A stretch of DNA of 64,000 bases from Parelaphostrongylus tenuis. Lineage: Eukaryota; Nematoda; Chromadorea; Rhabditida; Metastrongylidae. The notes beneath the pieces are model-generated. The model was given only the letters and a program-made list of their open reading frames with translations, had not been told where the DNA came from and searched no databases. The position numbers were made by a program, and so were the translations under genes. How positions within the stretch are numbered: position 1 is the stretch's first letter; each line of letters starts with the position of its first letter. Positions 33,370-44,799 of the stretch are shown piece by piece. Where the stretch lies: assembly GCA_019055375.1 (NCBI GenBank), contig JAHQIW010003919.1:1-64000 (forward strand), given 5' to 3'.

Positions 33370-34275
33370 TTCGGATCCTGATACAAAAATTCAATAATTC
33401 CTTTTCCGAAGTAATCGAAAGTATCAAATAGCATCAATTGAAGTACTCTCCGTCTGCCTGAATGAAGTTCTGCCAACGCTTAGGCAACAAATCTGTTCCG
33501 CGCTCATAAAACTCATGATTATTCGATGCAAACCAACCAGTCAATTCTCCACGCAAATTAATGATGTCTCAAAACTTCTTCTTGTCCAACCAGTGCTCCA
33601 ATGATCTAAAGAGATGGAAATTGGGTGAAGACAGACTGGCGAACACAGCGGATGATTCAAGTACTTCCAGCCCAAATCGGTCAACTTCGTCGTTGTTTTC
33701 TTGGCAGTGTGTGGCTTTGCATTGCCTTGAAGCAAAATGACTTGTCGACGAAGGTATCGTAGAATTGCTAAATTGCAACGGTTCAGTTGCTGACAATATC
33801 GCACACCGTTGATGGTCTGACCGGCATGCAACAGGAATGAATCGGTCCAGCTCGGTCTCAGGAAATGATCAACAATGCTTTTGGCGCAAATCGATTTGGT
33901 CTCAGTGTTAGTGTTCCTATTGCTGATCTGATGACAACCACTGATTTGGACGACGCTGGCTTTTGAAAAGATCCACTTCTCATCAATAGTGACAATTCTG
34001 CCCAAAAACGAAGATGTTGTCAAATGCAGTCTGAAATTGTGCTCCAATTGAAACTCGTAAAGCAGTAAGTTAAGAATGACTTTCCGTGACGGCTCCATTG
34101 CTGGACAAGTGTGTGCAAAAACACAATATGAACGCGGAATCGATTTATGGCTGGAAGCGTTGGTAGATTTGCATTCAGGCAGATGGAGAGTACTTTCAGT
34201 TAATGTCTGGTACTTTCGATTAGTCTGTAAAAATGAATTTTTTAATTTTTAGATCAAGTTCGGCAACTCAGTTGG
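33370..34275 (-). mobile_element. Mariner element, internally deleted, with very long inverted repeats
   Basis: About 900 bp, shorter than the usual 1.3 kb for mariner. The left end (from about 33370) and the right end (to about 34275) are imperfect reverse complements over about 110 nt; the best block is AGTACTCTCCGTCTGCCTGAATG at 33441 against its partner near 34170-34195. The inner part of the left repeat encodes the transposase C-terminus (LPKRWQNFIQADGEYF), so the right repeat holds an inverted copy of coding sequence. The N-terminal DNA-binding domain is missing. Confidence 0.75.
33460..34098 (-). pseudogene. Mariner transposase (degenerate)
   Basis: DDE/D-type cut-and-paste transposase. 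The first frame (34098-33541) shows RIVTIDEKWIFSKASVV (first catalytic Asp, residues about 34-50), GVRYCQQLNR and LLQGNAKPHTAKKT, where the second catalytic Asp (HDNARPH in the family) is replaced by Gly. A frameshift near 33650 moves the third-Asp region into another frame (SSPNFHLFRSLEHWL), where the Asp reads Asn. Coding similarity runs to the TGA near 33440. No helix-turn-helix region. Confidence 0.85.
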
Positions 34276-34529
34276 AAACCTTACGCTGTAGCATTCAAGA
34301 TAAAACTAGGTTTAACACCTGTAGCGCATTTCTACTATTGTTCCTCTGGAAGCATGAAAGCAGATGGACATGTAGAGGAAATATTGTAGTATTAGATTCA
34401 CACGTTTGATCTGCAGCTTTTTATCTGTAGTTACGGTGATCGTTGATTGATCTAGCATATTAGTGATGTTAGTTTGACTCTTAGGGCTTTCGTTAACGAT
34501 GTTGTGGTGTTTTGTCGATGAAGCTGGTC

Positions 34530-35240
34530 TACGCGATTTCTCCAAGTTTGCCCAGACGGCAGAGACTGCGACTGCATGAGATCGTGTACAATTTACCTAA
34601 TCTCTTGCGAGGCATGCGTTGATGAGTACATCGGCGAAACGATAGATCACTATTCCGCCGTGTAAAAGAGCACTTAGTTGGGTTACGCAACTCTGATCCA
34701 AAAACCCCACTAGGCACGCATAAGGACCAAAAACATGCAGGAGTAATGTTCGGCGTCACACGATCCTCACGATCCTCGCACAGGAATCAAAAACTTCTGC
34801 GCGTAAAACCTCAGAAGCCTTTTGGATGCATAGCAAAGGCCCAAATTTGAACCGAAAAGATTAGAGCCTCTTAATCACGCGTGACCTCGAACCATACCTC
34901 AGGTCGATCTTTACGGCCTCAGTTAGGCACAGCCCACTGATGCACTTACTCTAAGCGGCTGGTCTTCAAGAATAATTGGTAGACCCAAACATCAAAATGG
35001 TGAGTTTTTTGAGATAAATTTTTTACTATGCGATCCAAAATTCATTTCTAACGTTTACTGCTGGTGTTATGGAGGTTTTGGCTTAGTATATTGTGGATCA
35101 ATGTGATCTTTCCAGCCTCTGAAGAAGGCGACCTGCCGAAACGTTAGCCACCTCGAATATTGTATATTCAAGCTGCATGACTGACTATATTGTTGCATGC
35201 TAAGCTAATATTCAATAAATAATATTGATAACACCTCGGA
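34530..35240 (+). mobile_element. PLE end fragment Q4
   Basis: Sense-orientation C-terminus and arm of the Q-type PLE. The GIY-YIG remnant CEACVDEYIGET (34609-34644) is followed by HLVGLRNSDPKTPLGTHK in another frame, then the arm with a hammerhead motif at 35115-35149. It matches Q2 in the opposite orientation, including the CTAGGCACGCATAAGGACC stretch. The outer end is lost after about 35240. Confidence 0.75.
35115..35149 (+). ncRNA. Hammerhead ribozyme motif (Q4)
   Basis: GCCT, core CTGAAGA (35119-35125), GGC-GACCT-GCC stem II, GAAACGTT and AGCC. Core intact, H17 is U; stem I has one mismatch. Best preserved Q-type motif. Confidence 0.7.
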
Positions 35241-35244
35241 ACGG

Positions 35245-36470
35245 CTAAACGAAAAAAAAATTCTTTGTTTAACTTATTCAGCTTCAGCGATTGCTGATAG
35301 CTGTAAGATTTCGATGTAGACGAGGGTTTTTCTCTGTATACAAAGTTGTATGTGAGCAAGAATATGGGAGAATGGTGGAGGGGGGGGGTGAAGAATATGG
35401 AGTATACTGAGGGCAGAAGCGCAGAATCCTTCTTAAAACGTGAGTTACAACTCATTTATAGAAAGGAAATCACAATAAAAGATGGAAATGTGCAAGGAAA
35501 ATTCTGAAGTGGTCGGTGTGACCTCTACAAGTACCAAAGTAGAGACAGCGAAAAGTAAACGTCATTCAGTACACAATATAGCTCAGATTAGACGTCCTTC
35601 TAGATGTGCTGAACAAAGTATCGCTCCAAGCGTCGCTGTACGGTAAACCGGAAGTGCGTACTAAAGCGATAGTGATCCGTAGAGACGTGAACGAAAGATG
35701 CGATCGTCACGAAAAAATGTTTTCTTTTTTTTCAAAATACGAGTGGGCGGTGAGCGTCGCTGCTCGCACCTTCAAGGGACGACCCTAGCACCCCTTATAT
35801 TTTCACGACTGACTAGATGCGTCATATTATGTGAGCGTTTCAAAAAGCTGGGTATCATATGTAAGTTCTGTATATGGAGAAGATTAGTGTCTTGCCTTTT
35901 TACAGATGCGTAGTACCCCCAGAATGATTTTTTGTATGGTGAAAACCGCATTTTACGACAATCATGGAGATGACGACTTCCACTAACAGCAGTCGAAAAA
36001 TATGCGCAAAATATCGAAGACCTTTGAAAAGGGGAATACAAGAAAATGGGTTGGAAGCAAAAAAAGGTATTTCAATCGCTATACTAAAAGAACGTTAAAA
36101 CATAAAATAGCCAAATTAAAACACACATGATGAAGGAAGTGCGATCGTTTGAAACGGATAGCTACATAAGAAAATGCTGAAATGAACAATGTTTGTATTG
36201 GAACAGTTCCATCTTTTTGAGGTATCGTCTTTGTCTGATGAATTGCAGTAATATATTGTCAATGGCATATACATGACATTAGTAACCATATAGCTACAGA
36301 CCAAATTCCTTCCTGCAGCTTCGTCATGCTCACATTCCCTCTACTACTTCATTTATCGGAAAATAGTGTGTATTGTGAAAGAGAAATAATAAGCAATTCC
36401 GTAGTAGATGAAGATCAGGCATGGTTGGTGGAGCGGCCACACAAAATCTAGTGTGGTTGTGAAGGGTCAG
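35245..36470. other. No recognisable gene
   Basis: Includes a short G run (about 35381-35389). The 60-90 codon frames at 35606-36041 overlap on both strands and show no motif. Confidence 0.4.
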
Positions 36471-36479
36471 ACTTTCATG

Positions 36480-36960
36480 GGTAGTGATGACAATCTATGC
36501 TTGCAACTTATGCGCATTAAAATCTCTGTTGAACAGCAGATGAAACAAGCCAAAATAAGTGCAACGTCATCAGATTGGTAGATGAAAAGTCATCTAGAAT
36601 TCGGAATATACGCAGATAAGTCGGTGGAGTTGATGTCTCCATAAACAAAGGCTAGGCTATCAACCTTGTATCCTTTGAGCAGCCAATTCATAGACTTGGT
36701 CGTCCACGATTGGAAAGATCCTGGTCAACGTCAACTTTGTCCTGTAGTATAGAAATGAACTACTTCACCTGAGTGTTCTCCAGGATAGGAGGTGGTTATT
36801 GATATACGTCCATTGGGTGAAATGTTGTCACGACAATTATCTATCTTCTATCGTCCGCATATGATTATTGGCGCAGAGAAAAGCATCCTTCTTAAGGCCA
36901 ACTTACATCAGCTCTGAGTCGACGACGTGTGCTCCTTGGTAAAAGGTATTTTCCCATGAT
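36480..36960 (+). mobile_element. RTE endonuclease relic J
   Basis: Very degraded sense fragment of an RTE endonuclease. The plus-strand reading near 36623-36720 gives VGGVDV, then SFEQPIH and LGRPRLERS, in the order and spacing of the VGGVGVFVKSN...SFEQLTT...GRPRLKRC block of copy E. Different enough to be an older or separate RTE lineage. Confidence 0.5.
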
Positions 36961-36969
36961 TTTTCTATT

Positions 36970-38405
36970 CAATGTCTCCTAAAAGCGAAAATGAAGTATC
37001 TCGCATTGTATGTGTTTTCTGTGTATAATTGTTCCTCGTTCAGTCTATACATCTCGATCATGAGGCGAAAAGCAGCCAGGGCGTGACGTTCGGAGATGAT
37101 TGAAAGGAGTTTTCGTTGAAAGTGGACAAAGTAAGTTTCTTTAGCTGGAGATGATTGTGTTAATTATGGAGAACATGACGATATGATATTCAGAGGAGAT
37201 GAGCCTTTTATTTACGATTTATCCACCGGTGTAAAAATAATCGAGTTTGCCTCGACACTTGCTCACCAACAAACATTGTATCAGTAACACTGATCGCTTT
37301 TGGATGCTGGAATCATACAGTGCCGTCGAGTGGCAGGTCGTAGATGAGGTACCGATTTCTAGTGCTTGCACACACCACAAAGTATTCCTAAACGTTTTTA
37401 TTCTTGGGTTAACAAGTGGATATTGCATCTAATAGTGTGCGCCTAAAGGACAAAAACATTGACTTACCATTAAGTAATTACTTATAGTTTTTTGAACATT
37501 AGGAATTTTGAAGTATGAAAATTTTATCGTAATTTTTCGGTTTTCTCTTTCTCTGTTGAAGTGATGTTAAGGGTCGATTACGTTGAGTTCTTCAATAACT
37601 GCATGAAGTGCTCATCAAGTCATGCCGAATTCTTGAAATGAATTCAACTTGGGTTGACTTCTGAAAAGCTGGTTCAAAATATTGAACACCTTCAGAATAT
37701 TCAAGTGATAAGCGAGGGAAGTTTAACAGCACCACTATCGATTTCGATCTTATTGACTTTTTGATTAGTTGATATCTGAGTTGGGTATTCAGGAAATCGT
37801 GCAGCCCCACGGCGCTCTTCAATTGATATATAACGTGTCTTTCACATGAAAAATTCGAAATCCAGTGTGTAGGTCTCACACGCTGCGACCGCATATAGAC
37901 TTGAGCTTATGAATAAGTGAGAGTCTTTCTATCTTTTGACTTAGTGTTTTTCTGCACAGCTGTGATCCTTGCCATTGTTCTGCATTTATCTGAGGCTATG
38001 AATAAGAATGTCGAAAGTCTTTTTACCTTGAAAAACGAGTAAACGTAGCATCTTAAGAAGTCAAAGTGAAAAACCACAAAATAAATGATTTTTGCTTTTC
38101 AAGTCAAGTTCGACCGACGTTGCAAGCATTTTAATCATAGAAAACGTGATAAGGAAAACGAAGAGATAAGCTTATCTTACATAAATATATTGTTTTGAGC
38201 GAAATCTCACAAGGAAAACACTCGAAACGGTTTCCACGATAACCAGCCAAAAGCAATCGTGTATACAACGCTGCGTGTTCGGTGATTTGAGCACTTGAAG
38301 GCGCGTGTAAATATTACGGTGTCCTTCCTTCTTGGCAATGGACGTCTCGACGCCGAACTAAGTGGACCGAACCACACCATGTAGCAGACGAGGCTGGAAG
38401 GCCGG
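36970..38405. other. No recognisable gene
   Basis: About 1.4 kb unassigned. The 100-codon minus frame at 37592-37894 has no recognisable motif. Confidence 0.4.
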
Positions 38406-38755
38406 AACAAGTAAAATCAAGTAATCTAAATATTTGGAACCTCGAGATCACGGGTTTTCAAATGAATTTGAACACCGTGACAAAAATTATAAAATAACTT
38501 TACCATAAGTAAATTTAGAAAAATAAAAAAGCGAGAGAACTTTGTCTTCCACCTAACAGATGCCATTTCAACGATATTTTACTATTATTCCGCAATAGTG
38601 CCTTTTCGGAATTTCACATTATCAACTAAATTTATATTGCAACAACTCAAAAGTTCGACTTTCTATAAATCTTGGCATAATTAATTGATATATTGAAATC
38701 GAGAAAATTATCTTGATTAGCAGACGCGAGGTTGGTAAACTAGTCATAGCAATTC

Positions 38756-38790
38756 GGCCGACGTTTCGGCGACCCGCCTTCTTCAGAGCC
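38756..38790 (-). ncRNA. Hammerhead ribozyme motif (P3, 5' arm)
   Basis: On the minus strand: GGCT, CTGAAGA, GGCGGGTCGCC, GAAACGTC, GGCC. Core and stem II intact; stem I pairs with a G-U wobble. Antisense to the element body. Confidence 0.75.
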
Positions 38791-39197
38791 TGGGCATATG
38801 TAATATTAGTCTATTTGAATGATTTGGAGTATCTCAATTCTATGCTGCCCTGGGTCAGGTTGAAAGATCAAACGAAGAAAGGGCGCAAAATTTCGCATGA
38901 TGGTGACGTACTCTTCCTTCCGGTTCATTTCGGGGTTTTGGGCGCTTATCCAAATGCCTCATGAGTTCTGCACGTGGATGTTTTTGATTTCGGCGCTAAG
39001 ATTGTGACAGTCACATCAAAATCCTTGTTGCAGTGTTGTCCAGAACGAAATGTTCTCACACATAAACAAATGTGAGTCAAAAGAACATTACTGTGCTTTG
39101 TAACTGGAGAAACGCCTTTGGGAAGAACAGTAAACGAATCATTAGCTATTGGTAATTCTATCCGGCGCAAAATCAAAAATAATCTAGAAAGAAACGT

Positions 39198-39452
39198 TTG
39201 ACTGCCTTCAGCTCAAAATCAAGACGTAAAAGCGTGGATTTCTGCGATAATATCGATAAATCAAAAAATCACGGCGCTTTAGAGAGATCAAGAGTCACTG
39301 TGTTAGGTGGCCTAACGCTTCCGGATGATGCGCGTTCATTATTAGAACTGGGTCCAAGTTTTGCACCTAGTCAACCCTTTTCTAGATTATCCCTGCGCAG
39401 GATCGTATGCAGTCCACAAAATTTTAAAATCAACTGCGCAAAGCTAGATTAG
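39198..39452 (+). pseudogene. PLE N-terminal region (P3)
   Basis: Open frame of 84 codons encoding the conserved N-terminal block of Penelope proteins, VTVLGGLTLPDDARSLLELGPSFAPSQ, which resembles the VxNLSxxxLTxxExxLLxKGLxFxP pattern of the family. The same region in P1 is antisense at about 11730-11900. After 39452 the frame is interrupted shortly before the internal deletion. Confidence 0.65.
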
Positions 39453-39510
39453 AAGGGTTAGGTAACGAAAAACGAACAGGGGCACTACGAACGTATCAAT
39501 TGGCTCTGCA

Positions 39511-39822
39511 ATGCAAGCCATTTTCGAACTTTCATCTGCAAATGAACAGGAAGTAAATATGTATGGCCTCTCAGTTCAACACCTAATGACTCTCCTAAAA
39601 CAATGTCTTGATTGTTCAATCTTTCGGTGGTCGGAAAAATACTTCACACAACTCAGGGGGATAGCCATGATTCAACGTTTAGCACCTAGTCTTGTCATCG
39701 CTTTTATGCATAAGGTGGAGGCTCCAGTTAAATCTCGTTCACCGTCCATTGCTCTACTGCCGGTATATAAACAACTGTTTCATTGTCTGTTCCACACAAG
39801 GGGAAATGGACAAGTGTTCTGA
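39511..39822 (+). pseudogene. PLE reverse transcriptase core (P3)
   Basis: Palm fragment with NMYGLSVQHLMTLLKQCLDCSIF and EKYFTQLRGIAMIQRLAPSLVIAFMHKVEAPV (Penelope AMG motif altered to AMI). The catalytic region follows in the overlapping frame (39692 onward) as YCRYINNCFIVC, both aspartates of YIDD changed to Asn. Motif A is absent. Catalytically dead. Confidence 0.8.
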
Positions 39823-40281
39823 AGTTGTGAACGGACAGTCAGAACATATAAAATCTACGCGAGGAAGTTTAAACGGGAACTGGCATCCATTCTCAAACAT
39901 CCAAGTAAAGCTTTGGATAGTGGCTATGGTACAAAATGGTATCGAAAATCAAGTCACAAAAGCATTTTGGTCAATTACCTTTCCTCTCATCTTTCACACG
40001 TGGAAAAATCGCTAATTAAAACATGTTTCAAACGCCTGAAAATCTGTGCGCAAGAGAAAAGGAAAGGAGCGAATCGTTGAACTTGGGCCGAAAAATTGCC
40101 ATATCTAAAGGCTACAAAACCTTTGTTACTTGGGAATATTCAAAGAGTGGAATTAAGTCCTGAAAGAGCAATACTCCACACTTGAATAGAGTCCCTTGAA
40201 CTGCCATTTATATCAAGCGAAATTAGTAGCGCGGTTAAAAGTGTCCTAAAAAGTGCGGTCTTGAAAATTCCGTGGTAGTTA

Positions 40282-40545
40282 TTGAAATCCGACCTACCAC
40301 TTCTGCGCCATCAGCTGATCCGCAATAGACTTCACAGTCGATTGTGCAACACTAAGAACCATATGATCTGCCCTAATGGAAAAGAGGGGGATTGTATGAG
40401 ATCGGACACAGTTTATTTGCTAACATGTAAGACATGTGGGGAAGAATATATAGGCGAAACGGGCGGACCACTTTTCAATCGCATAAAAAGACATTTAGAT
40501 AGTAGATCTAAGATAGATCAAAGCCAAACCTTTAGGTTTATATAG
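40282..40545 (+). CDS. GIY-YIG endonuclease domain of a Penelope-like element (P3)
   Basis: Best-preserved nuclease domain of the PLE family here, 87 codons in one frame. Zinc-ligand-like cysteines at residues 22, 30 and 38, then VYLLTCKTC (44-52; first half of the GIY-YIG signature with a Cys pair), EYIGETG (55-61), and the catalytic-type Arg and His in NRIKRHL (66-72). In PLEs this domain nicks the target DNA. It is only the C-terminal part of the original polyprotein, so the ATG is internal; it may be intact as a domain, but it is not a free-standing gene. Confidence 0.75.
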   Translation: MKSDLPLLRHQLIRNRLHSRLCNTKNHMICPNGKEGDCMRSDTVYLLTCKTCGEEYIGETGGPLFNRIKRHLDSRSKIDQSQTFRFI

Positions 40546-40800
40546 GGCACAAGAACACAACAACAAGGATTTTGATGTGACTGTGACAATCCTAGTGCAG
40601 GAATCAAAAACATCCACGCGCAACACACTAGAGGCATTTTGGATAAGCGTTCAAAACCCTGAAATGAACCGGAAAGAAGAGTGCGTCACCATCACGAAAG
40701 ATTTCGCTCCCTTTCTTTGTTCGATCTTTTATACTAACCTAGTGAGCATGTAAATAAGGTTATCCGAATCATTCAAATAGATTAATACTGCATAAGCCCA

Positions 40801-40835
40801 GGCTCTGATGAAGGCGGGTCGCCGAAACGTCAACC
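40801..40835 (+). ncRNA. Hammerhead ribozyme motif (P3, 3' arm)
   Basis: GGCT (40801-40804), core CTGATGA (40805-40811, the textbook sequence), stem II GGCG-GGT-CGCC, GAAAC (40824-40828), GTC (40829-40831) and AACC. Core fully canonical; stem I has one mismatch. Cleavage is predicted after C40831. Confidence 0.8.
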
Positions 40836-40939
40836 GAATTGCTACGACTAGTTTACCAACTTCGCGTCAGCTAATCAAAATAAGTTTTTCTCGATTATCA
40901 TATATCAATTAATTATGAAGAAGTTAATAGAAAGTCGAA

Positions 40940-43900
40940 CCTTTGAAATGTTGAAGATGAGGAAACTCGAAAATGCAAGTTAAGAACGGTGGTTTTGGAA
41001 GTATTCTCAATGTCCCAAAGATCTTGCTTGTCAACACTACGTTATCAACAGATGAAGTAGTCAGAGTTAAACCAATTTCTATTTTATCGATGATTGCTTT
41101 CAAGATAGATCTTGCCGAGTTTTACTACGTCCATTACAATATTATAGCAATATACCTTTCGCGCCAGAGATTTTCTTCACTTTATGTTCGTCAGAGGCTT
41201 CTTGGGGAACTATAATCAAGCCTACAGGATGATTTTTTCTTGATACTTTTCAGTTGAAAAGCTACTAATTACACCAAGCGATACACGCTTACTTTCCAGC
41301 CGCTCTCTCATCGCTGTGATGAAACTGTGCGGCATAAGATTATCACGATTTTTAATGCATTACAGGAGCACTATTGAATGAATGACGCTGATTTTTTGTA
41401 TCCTACAAGGATCATTCTCAGTGCATCCTGGAGAAGTTTGTAAAAAATCGACGGTTCCTTTTCTCACCAAAAATAACAACGAAGTTAGTAAAATTACCAT
41501 CACCTTTTTGAGGCTTAATGAGCTCATGGTACAGCAGCATGGAAAAGAATAAGTATGGAAAAAAGGCTAAGGTTTTACAGTCACATTAACTCGTTGAAAT
41601 ATGGAAAGACTATCCTATGCATTCGTACTGACCGAAAAAAGATGATGATCCATGTGTCTGCGGAGTATGAAATACACATTGGGCAACTCTAGTACACAAT
41701 AGGGGGAAGTGCAGGCTCTATGGGTGGGCGTTATACTGTAAGCCGTTCTGTCCACTATAGCGACCAAGAAACATTCCTCGCAATGACAGACTATTCAGTT
41801 AAGTAGGCAGTCCACGCGAGTTGTGTATATAGCGCTCATTAGCAAATTTGGCCGACATTGCTATTACCATCTAGCAGTTCACATCTTAAAATAATACGTT
41901 AAAAGCAGACTTCCTCAAATTAACAATTGCAGGCAAGTTTGAGTGACTACAACGTGTCGTTATTTGCAGATGAAGTAGGAGTTGACGATATGCCTATGAT
42001 AACAGAGTAGCATATCTGCACTCGTTCTGCTAGCTTAGCAATAATATCAAAGCCCTATATCCAATGGAATGGACTGAAGATTATTTGAGAAGCAGAATCA
42101 ATGTCTTTTGAAATGCAACTTATAACAGCCTCACGTATCTTCAGTTGAAGGACAAGAGGAGCGTCGTAAAATTAACTTTTGCTCGAATTACAGTCACATT
42201 TGCCTGCTCCTGCTCTACAATCATTTTCAGAATATCGGACATCTGCATTTCGTTAAGGTCGATTGATTTCTTGCACCTGAGCGTTACGTCGTCTTGAGCA
42301 CATTGCTCTGTCATCAAAGAGGTGAATGAACCCTTAGTCACGACATCTTTCCTGGTGACCACGTCTGAGGGCGAACCTCCGGAAACACTGAGGGGCAACT
42401 GGTCAATTATTGAGCAGTGTAGAATGTTCCTTTAAAGAAAGAGAACAATCTCATTGTCCATCTTTCTAAGGGTGGTAAGAGAGTTCTTCCTATACCGTGC
42501 AAGTCTTTGCTTTGTGACTGTGCGTTGGTGTAAGGTTGGTACCTTCTAGTTGCACAACAAAAGAGGGAGTTTCAAGCGACAGCACTTTATGGACACTCAT
42601 TGATGCTCTCTTATCTTTTCATCTATGTTGTTCTTTATAGGTCGAAATCTGTGGCGAGTATTTTGTTTTTAATAATGTCATTGGAACGTCACCGACCTCA
42701 TAGTCATCGTTTCCCACAAAGAAATCAACAAGCACTGTTAGTCAACATGTGCAAGTATCACGTAATTCAAAGCTCGTTATAATTATGTAGGCAAACTTCT
42801 TCTCACAACTTCAACTATTGATAGCCTTACAAAAGTTTATGAGGATTTGAGGCTTCTTGCATAAGAGTTTTGCTGAAATGGATTGAGGCATTCGTTGCAA
42901 GCAGCTGAGCGAACCAGGAAATCACTTTTGTAGTGTTGGCGTCCTTCAAGACCATCTGAATTTGGCCTACGTTTGCCACATAAAATCAGTGCTGCTGACA
43001 ATCTGCAATCAAGTGTACATAACCGTAATTCATAAGAGGTCATAAGCTATTCATGAGCTTGATCAAGAAGAAAGATAGAGAGTAAATAACGAAGCTTAGT
43101 CATTCATGTGAGATCTATCTAATTATGTCCGAACAATGTACCAAAGGGAAGAAAGATAAAAGCCCTTTGAACATTTTCTCCACTTAAAAGAAAGAAAACA
43201 CCAGGAACGATAGCAAAATTTCACTTGATCGTGAGCTAAGGTAGACAAAATTTGGTCGACGACAGAATGTGGAGCAGCCCACTGACGAAACCTCACTATA
43301 TGCACATAAGGCACAGAGCGCAATTTCTCAGAGTTGGAGAGGAATTTACAATCTATCCTCAATGGGAGAGATTCGGATGATTTTGATGAATTCTGACTAC
43401 GCAGCCGGAATACCGAACTTAATTCTGAATGCTAAACACATTTTCAAGTACAATCTTAGAGCATTAATACATGGAAAATAACCATTTCTAATGACTTCAA
43501 CATACCAGCCACTAGGATTGAAACAAATAATAAGGTATGCGCGAAAACAATTTTGCCACGTCAAAGCAAGATCTTCTTCTTGCGAAATAAACAATGAGCG
43601 CTATATAAACATACCTATGGCACAGTGGTCTTGACAGCTCTGTAAAGCTATGAACTCCCACCTTAGACCTACGTCATCCACGTAAATACATCTTTAACTT
43701 GATAATTTTTTGAGCCGACATATCTTGTGATTTTTTATGGGCAATTATAGAGTCCGATACACGTGTTTCGGTCTTGGCACCCCAATCAGTCGGGCAGCAC
43801 CCTTCGTCTTATCTAGTCCTCTCGGGGCTCATTCATCTTCCTATATAGAGTGCGCTACATCAAACGACTTACACGCGTTGTCAAATAATGTAAATCCCAA

Positions 43901-44555
43901 ATCCCGGTATAATATTTCAAAAATTACCGGCCAAGAGGAATCGAGCGTGAAACATTGTCGATCTAGTGATTTTTTTCACTTGACAGCACGTGTAGATCGT
44001 TTATGTCGCCCACTCTCTGTACGGAGGTGTAGGGTCGCGAAGGAATTGGCTGAGGCAAAGGGTATTGTCCGACTGATGAGCTGTCAAGGGCGCATGTGTA
44101 TCGTGCTTCATATGTTGCCCATAAAAGACGACATGACAAGTTGGCTCAAAAATAATTATCAGATACATTGAATTTTGAGAGCGGTCTTGGAAGAACACTC
44201 GGAACCTATACTTCAGGAGAAATATACCTAACATCAAGTGATCTTATGGAAGCCCTTCTGTCGAAAAGTAACTAATATTGAATTATGCCCGTACGTCAAT
44301 TTGGCAAAACTTCACATTTCATTGCATATGTACTGCTTGTTACTCTATGGTTCGTCCTCGCGCTTTCGAATCGAACAGTCTGAGACGAACAATGAAGAGG
44401 CATCGTACTTTACGGTGCTAACTGAAGGCGAATGAGAGGTGAAGTCCCAGGCAAGCCTAGCGACCTCTCTGAAGAGCTCGCTCCACTTTCAATCATAGGC
44501 AACCATGTGACGGTGCCCAATTCCCATTCGATCATCCTGGTGTCCATATCGCGTT
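40940..44555. other. No recognisable gene
   Basis: The largest unassigned stretch. Longest frames: 43737-44171 (144 codons, plus) and 42141-42398 (85 codons, minus). The first has no domain I know and an antisense frame of similar quality over part of it. The second contains KSIDLNEMQMSDILKMIVEQEQANV, which looks protein-like and might be an exon, but nothing supports splice sites or homology. No element ends seen. Confidence 0.4.
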
Positions 44556-44559
44556 TCTA

Positions 44560-44790
44560 TCCAACAAAATTTTCCATACTTAGTGATTATCTCTTTAACG
44601 CTCCAAAGCCTCAATATAGGTCACACCCATCCCACATTGTTGGTGATTTGAGACGACTGTCACGACCTGTGGCACAAGAGTCGAAAACATCAGAGCTTAA
44701 AACTTCTGATTTGTTTCGGATAACGCCCAAAAGTCAAAAATGATGTGCAAAGACGAGTGTAATGACATCATGGATATGATAATATTATTT
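44560..44790 (+). mobile_element. PLE relic P5
   Basis: Degraded sense fragment aligning with the stretch after the GIY-YIG domain in P2 (15550-15720): GACTGTCACGACCTGTGGCACAAGAGTCGAAAACATC and then GTTTCGGATAACGCCC. No hammerhead motif follows. Confidence 0.55.
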
Positions 44791-44799
44791 TGCTTGATC

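Larger units (their letters stand above)
38408..40935 (+). mobile_element. Penelope-like element P3 with inverted hammerhead-bearing arms
   Basis: Most complete layout of the P-type PLE. A 5' flank shared with P1 (38408-38640) is followed by an inverted arm (38641-39030) with a minus-strand hammerhead motif. Then come the N-terminal coding region (about 39060-39480), the deletion junction (39478-39500), RT core remnant (39511-39822), C-terminal RT (to 40260), intact GIY-YIG frame (40282-40545), and a direct arm (40546-40935) with a plus-strand hammerhead motif. The arms are reverse complements over about 390 nt, ending at the words AAAAGTTCGACTTTCTAT. The RT fingers and motif A are absent by the same deletion as in P1; the YIDD motif reads YINN. 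Confidence 0.85.

Noticed and set aside
43737..44171. 144-codon plus-strand frame as a possible gene
   Set aside because: No recognisable domain, no splice or context support, and antisense frames of similar length; left as unassigned.
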